From the NCBI GenBank assembly GCA_021770755.1, contig JAETQI010000004.1:1-64000 (forward strand): a stretch of 64,000 nucleotides of DNA, read 5' to 3'. Of the stretch, positions 1-8,737 are shown one piece after another (positions within the stretch are counted from its first letter, which is position 1; the number at the start of each line of letters is the position of its first letter). The stretch is from Lachnospiraceae bacterium (GTDB lineage Bacteria; Bacillota; Clostridia; Lachnospirales; Lachnospiraceae). The translations under genes were made by a program, and so were the position numbers. Under the pieces are notes generated by a model. That model did not search any database. It was not told the DNA's origin and saw only the letters and a program-made list of their open reading frames with translations.

Positions 1-1
1 G

Positions 2-150
2 AAATATGAAGATGAAAAATGTTACAAAATAACAATAAAAATAGAGGTGAAACTAAAATCTTGGAAATTGCGGAGACCTTGTAAAATAAGGACTTCGAGT
101 TTCCGAGAGCACACTGGGAATTTCAGGAGGTGGAGATTTTTGAAGGGTAA
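2..150 (+). pseudogene. Broken 3' tail of an unrecognised upstream gene
   Basis: Protein-like sequence is spread over two frames here. The frame from base 2 reads KYEDEKCYKITIKIE, open from the window edge. After about base 46 the protein-like text moves to the frame of base 49 (ETKILEIAETL). It is cut by TAA at 82-84, then resumes as NKDFEFPRAHWEFQEVE and ends at TAA 148-150. The simplest reading is one gene tail carrying a frameshift and a nonsense codon. Its last codons overlap the TTG start of the next gene (base 140), the usual sign of translational coupling. The family is not recognised. The call rests on how protein-like the text looks, so confidence is low. Confidence 0.35.
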
Positions 151-1022
151 CATAAGAGTTCTGGTTTCCACAAAGAGACTGCGCTATGAGCTGAATCTGC
201 GCAGGAATATTACGATTATCCAGGGAGACAGCGCCAGCGGCAAGACGACCATGATCCAGATCATAAGTGACTATCTGTCAGGGAGATCCGGACCGGGGAC
301 AGAGGTAGTCTGCGACAGGAAATGTATTGTGTTATCAGGCGATGATGAAAGTGTGCTGGCAAAATTGGGCATGCAGAAAAGTGCAGTTGTTTTTGTGGAT
401 GAACAGGAGCGTTTTCTGAACACAAAATCGTTTGCAAAGGCGGTACTGGAATCGGACTGCTATTTTGTATTTATCACGAGAGATGGTCTGAATATGCTGC
501 CATATAGTATCAGTGAGATCTATTATCTGAAAAACAGCGGGTATTATCAAAACACCAGACAAGTATATAATTCCATGCATCAGGTATATCCGGAAGCGCG
601 GGCGGCGGAAGAGATCGAACCGTCTGTTATCCTTACAGAGGATTCCAATGCTGGTCATGAAATGTTTAGGGCAGTCAGCCAGAATATGAAGACAGCCTGT
701 GATTCTGCCAGAGGCAAATCGAATGTGGCGAAATACATTCTTACCCATAAAGAGGAGCAGATCCTGGTTAATCCTGCGATCGAATATTGTTCAGGCAGAA
801 GGATTGAAGGAGATTTTGGCACAGCCGGGGGAATATATAGAAAGTGGTGAATATAGTTCGTGGGAAAGATATTTTACGCATCTTCTTGAAAGTCTGACGA
901 AAAATACGATATACGCTTATAGCAAGCGAAAGCTCAACCCGAATTACCTGACAAAAGGAAACATTGACAGGATAGAAAAAACAGTGAAGGAAATATGCAG
1001 TAAATCAGATGAAATAATCTGA
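140..1022 (+). pseudogene. Frameshifted P-loop ATPase-like protein
   Basis: The likely start is TTG at 140, preceded by AGGAGG at 125-130. An in-frame GTG at 47 lies upstream but has no comparable ribosome site. A Walker A motif, GDSASGKT, appears early (about residues 27-34 from the TTG), followed by a Walker B-like VVFVDEQE. The first frame ends at TGA 848-850, but from about base 780 the protein-like text is in the +1 frame (NIVQAEGLKEILAQPGEY...) and continues to the stop at 1020-1022. Joined, the product would be about 290 residues. This looks like a real single-nucleotide lesion; a sequencing error is possible. The substrate is unknown. It is a small cytoplasmic nucleotide-binding protein of an accessory module, and the neighbouring upstream gene is also broken. 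Confidence 0.5.
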
Positions 1023-1045
1023 ATATGACACGCTGCTGTCATATT
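1022..1045 (+). terminator. Hairpin just after the ATPase fragment
   Basis: AATATGACA (1022-1030) pairs perfectly with TGTCATATT (1037-1045) around a 6-nt loop, directly after the stop codon. There is no strong T-run behind it, so it may be a weak terminator or only an mRNA 3'-end structure. Confidence 0.4.
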
Positions 1046-1065
1046 CTGTGTGGTATCATATTAAT

Positions 1066-1108
1066 GTACACGGGCGTCCGTTGCTGCTCGATTGCACACG
1101 GGCGTCCC
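1066..1108 (+). repeat. Two copies of a dispersed CACGGGCGTCC intergenic motif
   Basis: GTACACGGGCGTCCG (1066-1080) and GCACACGGGCGTCCC (1094-1108) lie 28 bases apart between genes. Related copies occur at 45005-45016, 50287-50301 and 58054-58070, always outside or at the edge of genes. The remaining gap up to 1148 holds only the ribosome site AGGAGG (1136-1141) for the next gene. Confidence 0.6.
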
Positions 1109-1148
1109 AAAAAGCTGTGATACAGCGTAAGATTCAGGAGGAAAAAAT

Positions 1149-1592
1149 ATGATCACATACGGAAGCATTTATCTGATCGCGGAGGATTTTGACAGGAGCA
1201 TTGCATTTTACAGGGCATTGTTTGAGAAAGATGTCATGAGCCAGAACAAAGACCGTTTTGCGGTGTTTGACATTAACGGACTGACGCTTTCCATCATGAA
1301 CGGAAGATTTGACAGGGAGCACTCGGATGAGGTGGTCACGAAGGGAGAGTACTGTGCGCTCTATGATGACCATACGGCGATCGTGGAGGCGAAAAACTGC
1401 GGAAAGGTGGTTATCAATCTCAGCGTGGAGGATCTGGGTGCAGAGTACGGGCGGATCAGGTCGCTTGATGTTGCGGCGAACCTGACAAAGATCCGCTATA
1501 TCAACGCGGGAAATCCGTATTACTATTTCTGTCTCCAGGATCCCGACGGTAACACGATCGAGATCACGGGGAAATACGAGGGAGAGGTGTGA
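1149..1592 (+). CDS. VOC (glyoxalase/bleomycin-resistance fold) protein
   Basis: 147 residues, the normal size of a two-module vicinal-oxygen-chelate protein. The N-terminus (ITYGSIYLIAEDFDRSIAFY) and the C-terminal block ending CLQDPDGNTIEITGKYE are typical of the fold. VOC proteins bind a divalent metal and act as lyases, isomerases, dioxygenases or drug-binding proteins, and the substrate cannot be read from sequence. The start is ATG after AGGAGG. Only one base separates its stop from the next gene (1594), so the two are almost certainly co-transcribed. It is presumably cytoplasmic, with no signal peptide. Confidence 0.85.
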   Translation: MITYGSIYLIAEDFDRSIAFYRALFEKDVMSQNKDRFAVFDINGLTLSIMNGRFDREHSDEVVTKGEYCALYDDHTAIVEAKNCGKVVINLSVEDLGAEYGRIRSLDVAANLTKIRYINAGNPYYYFCLQDPDGNTIEITGKYEGEV

Positions 1593-1593
1593 C

Positions 1594-2418
1594 ATGCTGG
1601 AATTACCGGAGAGCACTACGATCGCAAAGCAGATCAGCGGTCATCTGACAGGAAAGACCATCAGTGAGATCAGAGTCCTGCAGACACCGCACAGGTTTGC
1701 CTTTTTTACAGGTGAGCGCGACAAGTATGAGGAGTATCTGGAGGGACAGACTATAACCGGGGCTGCTGCCAGGGGCGGTATGGTGCAGATCGACACACAG
1801 GAGAGCATGATCGTTCTCAATGACGGGGCATATCCGCGTTATTATGACGACGCGGAAAAATTTCCGAAAAAGCATCAGTTTGCAGTCTGTTTTGACGACG
1901 GGACGGGAATCTTTGTGTCGATCCAGATGTATGGCGGGATCACCATATGTCCCAGGGGACAGTGCACGGACGGTTATTATGTCTCCGCCAGCACAAAGCC
2001 TGATCCGCTCACGGACGGATTCACATACGACTATTTCCGGTCGCTGTATCCGGCGTCAGGTAAAAGACTGTCGGCAAAGGCGTTTCTCGCGACGCAGCAG
2101 CGCATTCCCGGGCTTGGAAACGGTGTGCTGCAGGACATTCTGTGGGATGCAGGCATCGACCCGCGCTATCCGATGCAGGATGCGTCGGAGGAGGATTTTC
2201 ATATTTTATATGAGTCTGTCTGTAAGATCATAAGGGAGATGACAGCAAAGGGCGGGCGCGACACGGAGAGGGACCTCTTCGGGCAAAAGGGAGGCTACGT
2301 CACGCAGCTAAGCAAAAACTCGCTGAACGAACCGTGCGTCCGGTGCGGGTACGAGATCCACAAGGCAAACTATATGGGCGGGACGATCTATTTCTGCGAG
2401 CACTGCCAGCGGCGCTGA
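1594..2418 (+). CDS. Fpg/Nei-family DNA glycosylase-like protein without the usual catalytic proline
   Basis: 274 residues with the Fpg/Nei layout: N-terminal beta-sandwich beginning MLELPE, helix-two-turn-helix region (QRIPGLGNGVLQDILWDAGI, about residues 169-188), and a C-terminal zinc finger (CVRCGYEI ... CEHCQ). In active Fpg, Met is removed and Pro-Glu-Leu-Pro-Glu forms the catalytic N-terminus. Here residue 2 is Leu, while Glu3 is kept. The beta-hairpin lysine found in Fpg (usually in R-x-GK) is also missing, and the text is ARGGMVQ (residues 59-65). It may be a damage-binding or altered-activity relative. It follows the VOC gene with a one-base gap and ends just before a strong terminator. 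Confidence 0.8.
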   Translation: MLELPESTTIAKQISGHLTGKTISEIRVLQTPHRFAFFTGERDKYEEYLEGQTITGAAARGGMVQIDTQESMIVLNDGAYPRYYDDAEKFPKKHQFAVCFDDGTGIFVSIQMYGGITICPRGQCTDGYYVSASTKPDPLTDGFTYDYFRSLYPASGKRLSAKAFLATQQRIPGLGNGVLQDILWDAGIDPRYPMQDASEEDFHILYESVCKIIREMTAKGGRDTERDLFGQKGGYVTQLSKNSLNEPCVRCGYEIHKANYMGGTIYFCEHCQRR

Positions 2419-2436
2419 GGAATTTTATTTACAGAG

Positions 2437-2502
2437 ACACAAAACAGGGTGTGAGAACGTCAGACTGTATTATCTGAGGCTCGTCAGCCCTGTTTTTTGT
2501 GT
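2437..2502 (+). terminator. Rho-independent terminator after the Fpg-like gene
   Basis: The outer arms ACACAAAACAGGG (2437-2449) and CCCTGTTTTTTGTGT (2488-2502) pair, with inner complementary segments (CGTCAGACTG.. against ..GAGGCTCGTCAG) and a built-in T-run. It closes the VOC/Fpg-like transcription unit. Confidence 0.8.
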
Positions 2503-2503
2503 T

Positions 2504-2556
2504 TTATTTCAGTATCTTATTTTCAGTATCTTATTTCAGTATCTTATTTCAGTATC
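2504..2556 (+). repeat. Tandem repeat, four copies of TTATTTCAGTATC
   Basis: Four head-to-tail copies of a 13-bp unit (2504-2516, 2517-2530 with one extra T, 2531-2543, 2544-2556) sit directly behind the terminator and before the next promoter. No coding role is visible. It is a likely slippage-prone microsatellite. Confidence 0.85.
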
Positions 2557-2576
2557 TTATTGCTGCTGATATTTTC

Positions 2577-2605
2577 TTGTGAGACGATAGGTATTGTGAT
2601 ATAAT
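2577..2605 (+). promoter_or_regulatory. Sigma-A promoter for the EamA transporter gene
   Basis: TTGTGA (2577-2582), a 17-nt spacer and TATAAT (2600-2605), the latter preceded by TG as an extended -10. The leader to the ATG at 2701 is about 90 nt. Confidence 0.6.
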
Positions 2606-2700
2606 TTCCTTGTATTTGAGACAAAAGACTACTGCAGCAGTCTGGGATAAGATCAACTGTTGCGATCACAAAAAAGGGCAGGAATCAGGAAGTTACGATT

Positions 2701-3600
2701 ATGAACAGGTATACATTAAGGCAGTCCATGATCTTATTCATGGCAGCAGCAATATGGGGATTTGCATTTGTCGCACAGAGTGTGGGAATGGACTATGTGG
2801 GGCCGTACACTTTTGTGACGGCGCGCAATGTGGTCGCGCTGGCGGTTTTGCTGCCGTGGGTCGCAGCAGCGAGGAGACAGAGGAAAAAAGGCGGGCAGCG
2901 GCGGAGCGGCCGGCGGTCCTTGATATATGGAGGGGTGTGCTGCGGCATATGTCTCTTTGCCGCGAGTGCGCTCCAGCAGTTTGGCATGAAGTACACGACA
3001 GTGGGAAAGGCAGGTTTCATCACGGCGATGTATATCGTGCTCGTGCCGGTATTTGGCATTTTTGCGAAGAAGAAAACAGGCGTCAAAGTGTGGATCGCGG
3101 TGGCGGCTGCGCTGGCAGGACTCTATCTGCTCTGTATGACGAAAGGGGATTTTCAGCTCCAAAAGGGCGACGTCTGCATACTTGGCTGTGCAGCGGTGTT
3201 TGCTCTGCACATACTGGTCGTGGATCATTTCTCGCCGCTGGTGGACGGAGTGGAGCTCTCCTGCGTGCAGTTTGCAGTGAACGCAGTGCTGGGGACAGTT
3301 TTGATGCTGCTGCTGGAGCAGCCCCGCATGGCGGATCTGCTCGCGGCGTGGCTGCCGATCGTGTATGCGGGAGCACTCTCGAGCGGCGTGGGGTACACCT
3401 TCCAGATCATCGGCCAGAAGGGCATGAACCCTACGGTTGCTTCCCTGATCTTAAGTCTGGAATCGGTGATCTCTGTTCTGGCGGGCTGGCTGCTTCTCCA
3501 TCAGGCGCTGACCGCGCGGGAGCTTGCAGGCTGCGCGCTGGTCTTTGCGGCGATCATTCTCGTGCAGTTACCTGGATGGCATATCAGGAAAGGGACTTGA
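2701..3600 (+). CDS. EamA/DMT-family membrane transporter
   Basis: 299 residues, almost wholly hydrophobic, with about ten predicted membrane segments in two homologous halves, the standard drug/metabolite transporter (EamA) plan. The first half starts MILFMAAAIWGFAFVAQ. The second contains GALSSGVGYTFQIIGQKG and SLILSLESVISVLAGWLLL, which are typical EamA signatures. Such proteins export amino acids, nucleosides or other metabolites, and the substrate is not predictable here. The start ATG has AGGAAG upstream. A longer overlapping frame (2610-3608) lacks membrane character and is a shadow. It has its own promoter, so it is probably monocistronic. Confidence 0.88.
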   Translation: MNRYTLRQSMILFMAAAIWGFAFVAQSVGMDYVGPYTFVTARNVVALAVLLPWVAAARRQRKKGGQRRSGRRSLIYGGVCCGICLFAASALQQFGMKYTTVGKAGFITAMYIVLVPVFGIFAKKKTGVKVWIAVAAALAGLYLLCMTKGDFQLQKGDVCILGCAAVFALHILVVDHFSPLVDGVELSCVQFAVNAVLGTVLMLLLEQPRMADLLAAWLPIVYAGALSSGVGYTFQIIGQKGMNPTVASLILSLESVISVLAGWLLLHQALTARELAGCALVFAAIILVQLPGWHIRKGT

Positions 3601-3631
3601 AGCTGTGACTTGAAGCTGTGACTTGAAATTG
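3595..3631 (+). repeat. Short tandem repeat over the stop codon, ACTTGAAGCTGTG
   Basis: Copies at 3595-3607 and 3608-3620 are identical, and a third partial copy starts at 3621. The first copy contains the TGA stop of the transporter gene. The third provides TTGAAA (3624-3629), which with TATACT (3646-3651, 16-nt spacer) could be the promoter of the chemotaxis receptor gene. Confidence 0.6.
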
Positions 3632-3702
3632 AACGGAAAATACTCTATACTGTTAGTAGTAAAGATGTCAATACAAAAAAATGATTAGGGGGATATATAC
3701 AT

Positions 3703-5049
3703 ATGGAGGGCAGAACCTACAAAAAAGTTTCCATTATAGTAACCATCACTGTTTTTATGTTTATCATTCTCACGGTCGCGTTCTCTGTCAATAATGTCAT
3801 ATCCTGCAAAATGATGGAAGAAGAGGTTGTGAGAGTCGCCGGGATCACCATGGAGGAGGCACGGACACAGATCATGGGGACAGTCAGGACGGCGACGATC
3901 GTGAGTCTCACAGTGGGGATCATCGCCCTGATCCTGCTGGCGCTGCTCATGGAGTTTTTACTGGTGATACCGCTCAAGAAGACTGTGGCGGAGATCCACC
4001 GGATCGCGCGCTACGATCTGACGGAAGAGGACATGGCAAGTGTGCGCGCCATGACGACGAGAAAGGATGAGATCGGGAGCATCAGCAGGAATATTGTCAT
4101 GATGTTTGATAATCTGCGCAATATTGTACGGCAGATCGAGCAGTCGTCGACAGTATTGTCCCAGAATGCGGGTACGCTTGCGGATCAGACGATGCAGCTA
4201 AAGCGCTCTTCCGATGAGATCAGCACGACGATGAACGATCTCAGCAAAGCGGCAATGTCGCAGGCCGGCGATACGACGACCAGCGCCAACGAGGTTTCGA
4301 AGCTTGACGGGCTGATCGTGCGCAACATCAGTGATACCGAGAACCTCAGAAGCAATGCGGATCAGATGGATAAAGTAAAGAACAACGGTCTTGCCGCGAT
4401 AAAGGATCTGATCGAAAAGACGGTCAGAAGCCGTGAGAGCATTGCCAGCGTGCGGGAAGCGATGCAGCAGAACAACGAGCAGGCGCAGAAGATCGAGGCG
4501 ACGAGCCAGAAGATCAATGATATCGCGGACCAGACAAACCTGCTGTCACTCAACGCGGCGATCGAGGCGGCGAGGGCAGGAGATGCAGGAAGAGGCTTTG
4601 CAGTCGTTGCGGAAGAGATCAGAGGGCTTGCGGAGGAGACGAACAGCCTGACAAATGAGATCGGCACTATCATACAGGAGTTGCTCGAGAAGACTGCGGA
4701 CGCGACGCAGAATATGGAGAGCATGGAGAAGATCTTTGAGGAACAGGAGCGCAGCGTAGGGGAGACAAAGGAGAATTTTATTCAGATCGAGCAGTGTCTT
4801 GAGAGCGTTCAGTCGAGTGTCAGTACACTCTATGAGTCCAGCAGCAACATGACAGGCAGCAAGGAGATCATCGTACAGATGATCGAGGGGATCTCGGCGG
4901 CGTCGCAGGAGAATGCGGCGGGGAGTGAGGAAGCGCTGGCGGCGGTGGAGACACAGGACAGTGTCATATCCGATATCACGGGCATGACGCAGAATCTTTC
5001 GGCAGTCGCGGAGGAGCTGATGGAGCAGGCGCACAAATTCAGTCTGTGA
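3703..5049 (+). CDS. Methyl-accepting chemotaxis protein with almost no extracellular domain
   Basis: 448 residues. Membrane segment 1 spans about residues 8-30 and segment 2 about 63-90, leaving only around 30 residues outside the membrane instead of a normal 100-250-residue sensor domain. A HAMP-like linker follows (about 90-145), then a long coiled-coil signalling domain with the conserved hairpin tip around residues 268-320 ([20 protein letters not shown], then [13 protein letters not shown]). It should signal to CheA/CheW and could sense membrane state or cytoplasmic cues. No che gene is adjacent. The start ATG is preceded by AGGGGG. It stands alone between an EamA transporter and an aminopeptidase. 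Confidence 0.88.
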   Translation: MEGRTYKKVSIIVTITVFMFIILTVAFSVNNVISCKMMEEEVVRVAGITMEEARTQIMGTVRTATIVSLTVGIIALILLALLMEFLLVIPLKKTVAEIHRIARYDLTEEDMASVRAMTTRKDEIGSISRNIVMMFDNLRNIVRQIEQSSTVLSQNAGTLADQTMQLKRSSDEISTTMNDLSKAAMSQAGDTTTSANEVSKLDGLIVRNISDTENLRSNADQMDKVKNNGLAAIKDLIEKTVRSRESIASVREAMQQNNEQAQKIEATSQKINDIADQTNLLSLNAAIEAARAGDAGRGFAVVAEEIRGLAEETNSLTNEIGTIIQELLEKTADATQNMESMEKIFEEQERSVGETKENFIQIEQCLESVQSSVSTLYESSSNMTGSKEIIVQMIEGISAASQENAAGSEEALAAVETQDSVISDITGMTQNLSAVAEELMEQAHKFSL

Positions 5050-5119
5050 TCAGGGCGGTCGGAATTATAATATAGCCAGCACGCTCTGGGAAGGGAAAAG
5101 GATCAAACAGGAGGATATT

Positions 5120-6520
5120 ATGAAACAGGACAATTTATGGCTCAAGTATACACAGGAGGACAGGAAGGAAGCAGACGGGGTCTGCGAGCGATACAAGAGA
5201 TGTCTCGATCAGGCAAAGACAGAGCGCGAGTGTGTGACGCTCGCTGTGGAGATGGCGGAGGAAAGAGGCTATAAAGACCTGGACAGCGCGGTGCGGGAAG
5301 GCCGGGCTGTCAGGCCGGGCGACAGATTCTATGCAGTACAGATGGGGAAGAGCGCTGTATTTTTTCAGATCGGGAGGAAACCGCTGTCTGAGGGGATGAA
5401 CATTCTCGGTGCGCATATCGATTCACCGAGGATCGACATCAAGCCCAATCCATTGTATGAGAAGGACGGGTTTGCGTATTTTGACACACATTATTACGGC
5501 GGTATCAAGAAATACCAGTGGACTGCGATCCCCATGGCGATCCATGGCGTGATCGCGAAGAAGGACGGCACCGTTGTCAAAGTCTGCATCGGTGAGCGGG
5601 AGGAGGATCCGGTGTTTGTGATCACGGATCTGCTGGTGCATCTGGCAGGAGAGCAGATGACGAAGAAAGCGGCGGAGGTGGTTGCCGGCGAGAATCTGGA
5701 TCTGCTGATCGGGAACTGCCCGCTCGAACAGAGCGAGGAGCTGGAAAAGGAGGAGAAGGAGGCGCTCAAGGCGAATGTCATGAGGATCCTCGCGGATATG
5801 TACGGGATCGAGGAGGAGGACCTGCTCTCGGCGGAGCTGGAGATCGTTCCGGCAGGAAAGGCGAGAGATCTGGGGTTTGACAGGAGCATGATCCTCGGAT
5901 ATGGGCATGACGACAGGGTGTGCGCTTTTACGTCACTCTTTGCAATGCTCGACATGGCGGATGAGATCACGGACGCGACACTCTGCTGTCTGCTTGCCGA
6001 CAAGGAGGAGATCGGAAATGTGGGTGCCACCGGGATGGCGTCCCGCTTTTTTGAGAACACGGTGGCAGAGCTTGTCGCGGCGGCGGAAAGGGATTCCCAG
6101 CTTCTGGTGCGCCGCACGCTGGCAAACTCCAGGATGCTCTCATCGGATGTCAGCGCAGGTTTTGATCCGCTCTATGCCAGCGCTTTTGAGAAAAATAACG
6201 CCGCCTTTCTGGCAAAGGGGCTTGCGTTCAACAAATACACCGGTTCGGGTGGAAAGCGTGGGGCAAGTGACGCCAATGCGGAGTATGTGGCATGGATCAG
6301 GAAGATCATGGACGATGCGGATGTGATGTATCAGTTCTCAGAGCTTGGAAAAGTCGATGCGGGCGGCGGCGGAACCATAGCGCACCTCATGGCGGAGTAC
6401 GGGATGAACGTGATCGACTGCGGCGTGTCCGTGATGAACATGCACGCGCCGTACGAGGTTGTCAGCAAGGCGGACGTGTACGAGACGGTGCGCGGCTACA
6501 GGGCATTCCTGAGGGCGTAG
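5120..6520 (+). CDS. M18 family zinc aminopeptidase
   Basis: 466 residues, the usual length for the bacterial M18 (aspartyl aminopeptidase/aminopeptidase I) family. Metal-binding blocks are visible: GAHIDSPRIDIKPNP near residue 95, LLADKEEIGNVGATGM near 295, SSDVSAGFDP near 340, and the C-terminal GGGGTIAHLMAEYGM and NMHAPYEV. These enzymes are large cytoplasmic dodecamers that remove N-terminal residues, often acidic ones, from peptides. There is no signal peptide. AGGAGG lies 7 bases before the ATG. A Uma2-family gene follows 10 bases downstream, so the two are probably co-transcribed. Confidence 0.92.
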   Translation: MKQDNLWLKYTQEDRKEADGVCERYKRCLDQAKTERECVTLAVEMAEERGYKDLDSAVREGRAVRPGDRFYAVQMGKSAVFFQIGRKPLSEGMNILGAHIDSPRIDIKPNPLYEKDGFAYFDTHYYGGIKKYQWTAIPMAIHGVIAKKDGTVVKVCIGEREEDPVFVITDLLVHLAGEQMTKKAAEVVAGENLDLLIGNCPLEQSEELEKEEKEALKANVMRILADMYGIEEEDLLSAELEIVPAGKARDLGFDRSMILGYGHDDRVCAFTSLFAMLDMADEITDATLCCLLADKEEIGNVGATGMASRFFENTVAELVAAAERDSQLLVRRTLANSRMLSSDVSAGFDPLYASAFEKNNAAFLAKGLAFNKYTGSGGKRGASDANAEYVAWIRKIMDDADVMYQFSELGKVDAGGGGTIAHLMAEYGMNVIDCGVSVMNMHAPYEVVSKADVYETVRGYRAFLRA

Positions 6521-6530
6521 GAGGGATGAT

Positions 6531-7076
6531 ATGGAATTGCGGGATCCGAGGAAGCAGGAAGTGATCTACGGTGTGGTATATGATATGTCGCCATCGTCGA
6601 ACCGGAGGCATGCGCTGGTCGACGGAAATATCTTCAACCAGCTCAAGAACAGTTTTAAGGACAGCAGGTGCGAGGTCTTTATGGAGCAGCTTGATTTTTA
6701 TTTTCATTATCTGGAGGACAGAAATGATTATATCATACCAGATATCGCCATCGTATGTGACTGGGGAAAGAATGAGAAGCGCTACCACGGCACGCCGCGG
6801 TTTGCCGTGGAGACGTTAAGCCCATCGACAGGGCACAGGGACAAGACCGTAAAGAAAGAGATCTACCAGAAGTGCGGTGTGGAAGAGTACTGGCTTGTGG
6901 ACCCAAACGGCTGCAGCCTGGAGATCTATTATCTGCAGAACGGTGTGTATGTGCTGGAACAGAGTTATATGTATGATGACGACAAGGAGGAGGAAACCTA
7001 CAACGCGGAGACCAGGATCCGTCTGCGCTGTTTTCCGCACGTGGAGATGACACTGGCGGAGATCTTTGATATATGA
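6531..7076 (+). CDS. Uma2 family (DUF820) putative restriction-like endonuclease
   Basis: 181 residues. The Uma2/DUF820 PD-(D/E)XK-like core is clear: IIPDIAIVCD (first acidic residue), then VETLSPSTGHRDKTVKKEIY and GVEEYWLVDPN (the E-x-K-like end of the fold). Members are often multicopy in cyanobacteria and gut Firmicutes. Nuclease activity is assumed from the fold, and their cellular role is unknown. It begins 10 bases after the aminopeptidase stop with GGAGGG upstream, so translation is likely coupled within the same mRNA. Confidence 0.85.
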   Translation: MELRDPRKQEVIYGVVYDMSPSSNRRHALVDGNIFNQLKNSFKDSRCEVFMEQLDFYFHYLEDRNDYIIPDIAIVCDWGKNEKRYHGTPRFAVETLSPSTGHRDKTVKKEIYQKCGVEEYWLVDPNGCSLEIYYLQNGVYVLEQSYMYDDDKEEETYNAETRIRLRCFPHVEMTLAEIFDI

Positions 7077-7118
7077 CCATGATTATATGATCATGAATAG
7101 AGAGAGGAGAATCGCATC

Positions 7119-8729
7119 ATGAAGATCAGTTTACAGGGAATTACGGACAGTCTGAGTCAAAAACAGTGGGAAGAAAAGGGGTATCGGCTGCCCGGTTATG
7201 ACATTGCACAGGTGAAGAGGGCGACCAAGGAGAATCCGTTCTGGATCCATTTCGGGGCGGGAAACCTGTTCCGTGCCTTTCATGCGGCTATCGCGCAGAA
7301 CCTGCTGAATGCTGGAAAGCTGGACAGGGGAATCGTTGTCGCGGAGGGCTTTGACTATGAGATCATCGGGAAAATGTATGCGCCGCATGACAATCTCGGC
7401 ATTGCAGTGACATTGAAGGCGGACGGGACGATCGATAAAGAGGTGATCGGAAGCGTCGCAGAGGCGCTGTCGCTGGATCCCGCAGACGAGATGGCATTTG
7501 CGCGGTTAAAAGGCATTTTCGCCAACGAGTCCCTGCAGATGGTAACATTCACGATCACGGAGAAAGGGTACAGCCTGACAAACGCAAAAGGGGAATTGCT
7601 GCCGGATGTGGCGTCGGATTTTGCAGCGGGACCGGAAAAGCCCGCAAGCTATATGGGGAAAGTATCGTCTCTGCTGTATGCAAGATACCGCGCAGGGCAA
7701 AAACCGCTTGCAATGGTCAGTACGGACAACTGTTCCCACAACGGGGATAAGCTGTATGCGGCAGTGTCGGCGTTTGCAAAAGCATGGGTGGAGAACAAAA
7801 AGGCGGACGCCGGTTTTGCAGGGTACGTCGACTCGGAAAGCGTATCATTTCCATGGAGCATGATCGACAAGATCACGCCCAGGCCGGACGCATCTGTCGA
7901 GAAGATCCTGCTGGATGACGGTGTGGAGGAACTCGAGCCGGTCATCACCTCCAAAAATACGTACATCGCACCGTTTGTCAACGCGGAGGAGACTGAATAT
8001 CTGGTCATCGAAGATGACTTTCCGAATGGAAGGCCGCACCTGGAGGACGGCGGCATCCTGTTCACGGACAGGGCGACAGTGGATAAGGTGGAGAAGATGA
8101 AGGTATGCACCTGCCTGAATCCGCTGCATACCTGCCTTGCCATTTTCGGCTGTCTGCTCGGCTATCAGAAGATCTCGAACGAGATGCAGGATCAGGCGCT
8201 CGTGAAGCTGGTGGAGCGTGTCGGATACAGGGAAGGGCTTCCGGTGGTGGTTGATCCGGGTGTTCTGGATCCGAAGGAATTTATCGACACAGTGCTGCAG
8301 GTGCGCGTCACCAACCCGTTTATGCCCGACACGCCGCAGCGGATCGCGACGGATACTTCGCAGAAGCTTGCGATCCGTTTTGGCGAGACGATCAAGGCTT
8401 ATCAGGCAGACGAAAACCTGAGTGTGGATGATCTGCAGATGATACCGCTTGTCTTTGCAGGATGGCTGCGGTATCTGATGGCGGTGGATGACCGCGGGGA
8501 GGCGTTTGAGTTAAGTCCCGATCCCATGCTGGAGACATTGCGCCCGCAGATGGCAAAGCTCAGACTGGGAGATACCGATGTGGAGAATGTCCTGAAACCG
8601 ATTATGGAAAACGGCGGGATCTTTGGCGTGGATCTGTATGAGGCTGGCATGGCTGGCAAGGTGTGCAGCTATTTTAAGGAACTGAATGCAGGCGTGGGCG
8701 CTGTGCGCAGGACATTGGAAAAATACTGA
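7119..8729 (+). CDS. Mannitol/fructuronate dehydrogenase family oxidoreductase
   Basis: 536 residues, matching the long-chain polyol dehydrogenase family (UxuB, UxaB, mannitol dehydrogenase). The N-terminal Rossmann fold contains WIHFGAGNLFRAFHAA (about 42-57). The C-terminal substrate domain includes KVCTCLNPLHTCLAIFGCLLGY, matching the family's conserved LNG/NxxHT-type helix. The likely reaction is NAD-dependent reduction of fructuronate to mannonate or of a related keto-sugar, feeding the KDG pathway. A KdgK-like kinase lies at 32976. AGAGGAG precedes the ATG. It ends about 100 bases before a sugar-transport regulator and may share substrate with that locus. Confidence 0.85.
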   Translation: MKISLQGITDSLSQKQWEEKGYRLPGYDIAQVKRATKENPFWIHFGAGNLFRAFHAAIAQNLLNAGKLDRGIVVAEGFDYEIIGKMYAPHDNLGIAVTLKADGTIDKEVIGSVAEALSLDPADEMAFARLKGIFANESLQMVTFTITEKGYSLTNAKGELLPDVASDFAAGPEKPASYMGKVSSLLYARYRAGQKPLAMVSTDNCSHNGDKLYAAVSAFAKAWVENKKADAGFAGYVDSESVSFPWSMIDKITPRPDASVEKILLDDGVEELEPVITSKNTYIAPFVNAEETEYLVIEDDFPNGRPHLEDGGILFTDRATVDKVEKMKVCTCLNPLHTCLAIFGCLLGYQKISNEMQDQALVKLVERVGYREGLPVVVDPGVLDPKEFIDTVLQVRVTNPFMPDTPQRIATDTSQKLAIRFGETIKAYQADENLSVDDLQMIPLVFAGWLRYLMAVDDRGEAFELSPDPMLETLRPQMAKLRLGDTDVENVLKPIMENGGIFGVDLYEAGMAGKVCSYFKELNAGVGAVRRTLEKY

Positions 8730-8737
8730 GTACTTTT

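Noticed and set aside
2504-2556. Tandem repeat considered as a CRISPR remnant
   Set aside because: The 13-bp units have no spacers and there are no cas genes nearby.
2610-3608. 332-residue plus frame overlapping the EamA transporter
   Set aside because: It is Arg/Gly/Cys-rich without membrane segments. The 2701 frame has the family signatures and the ribosome site.
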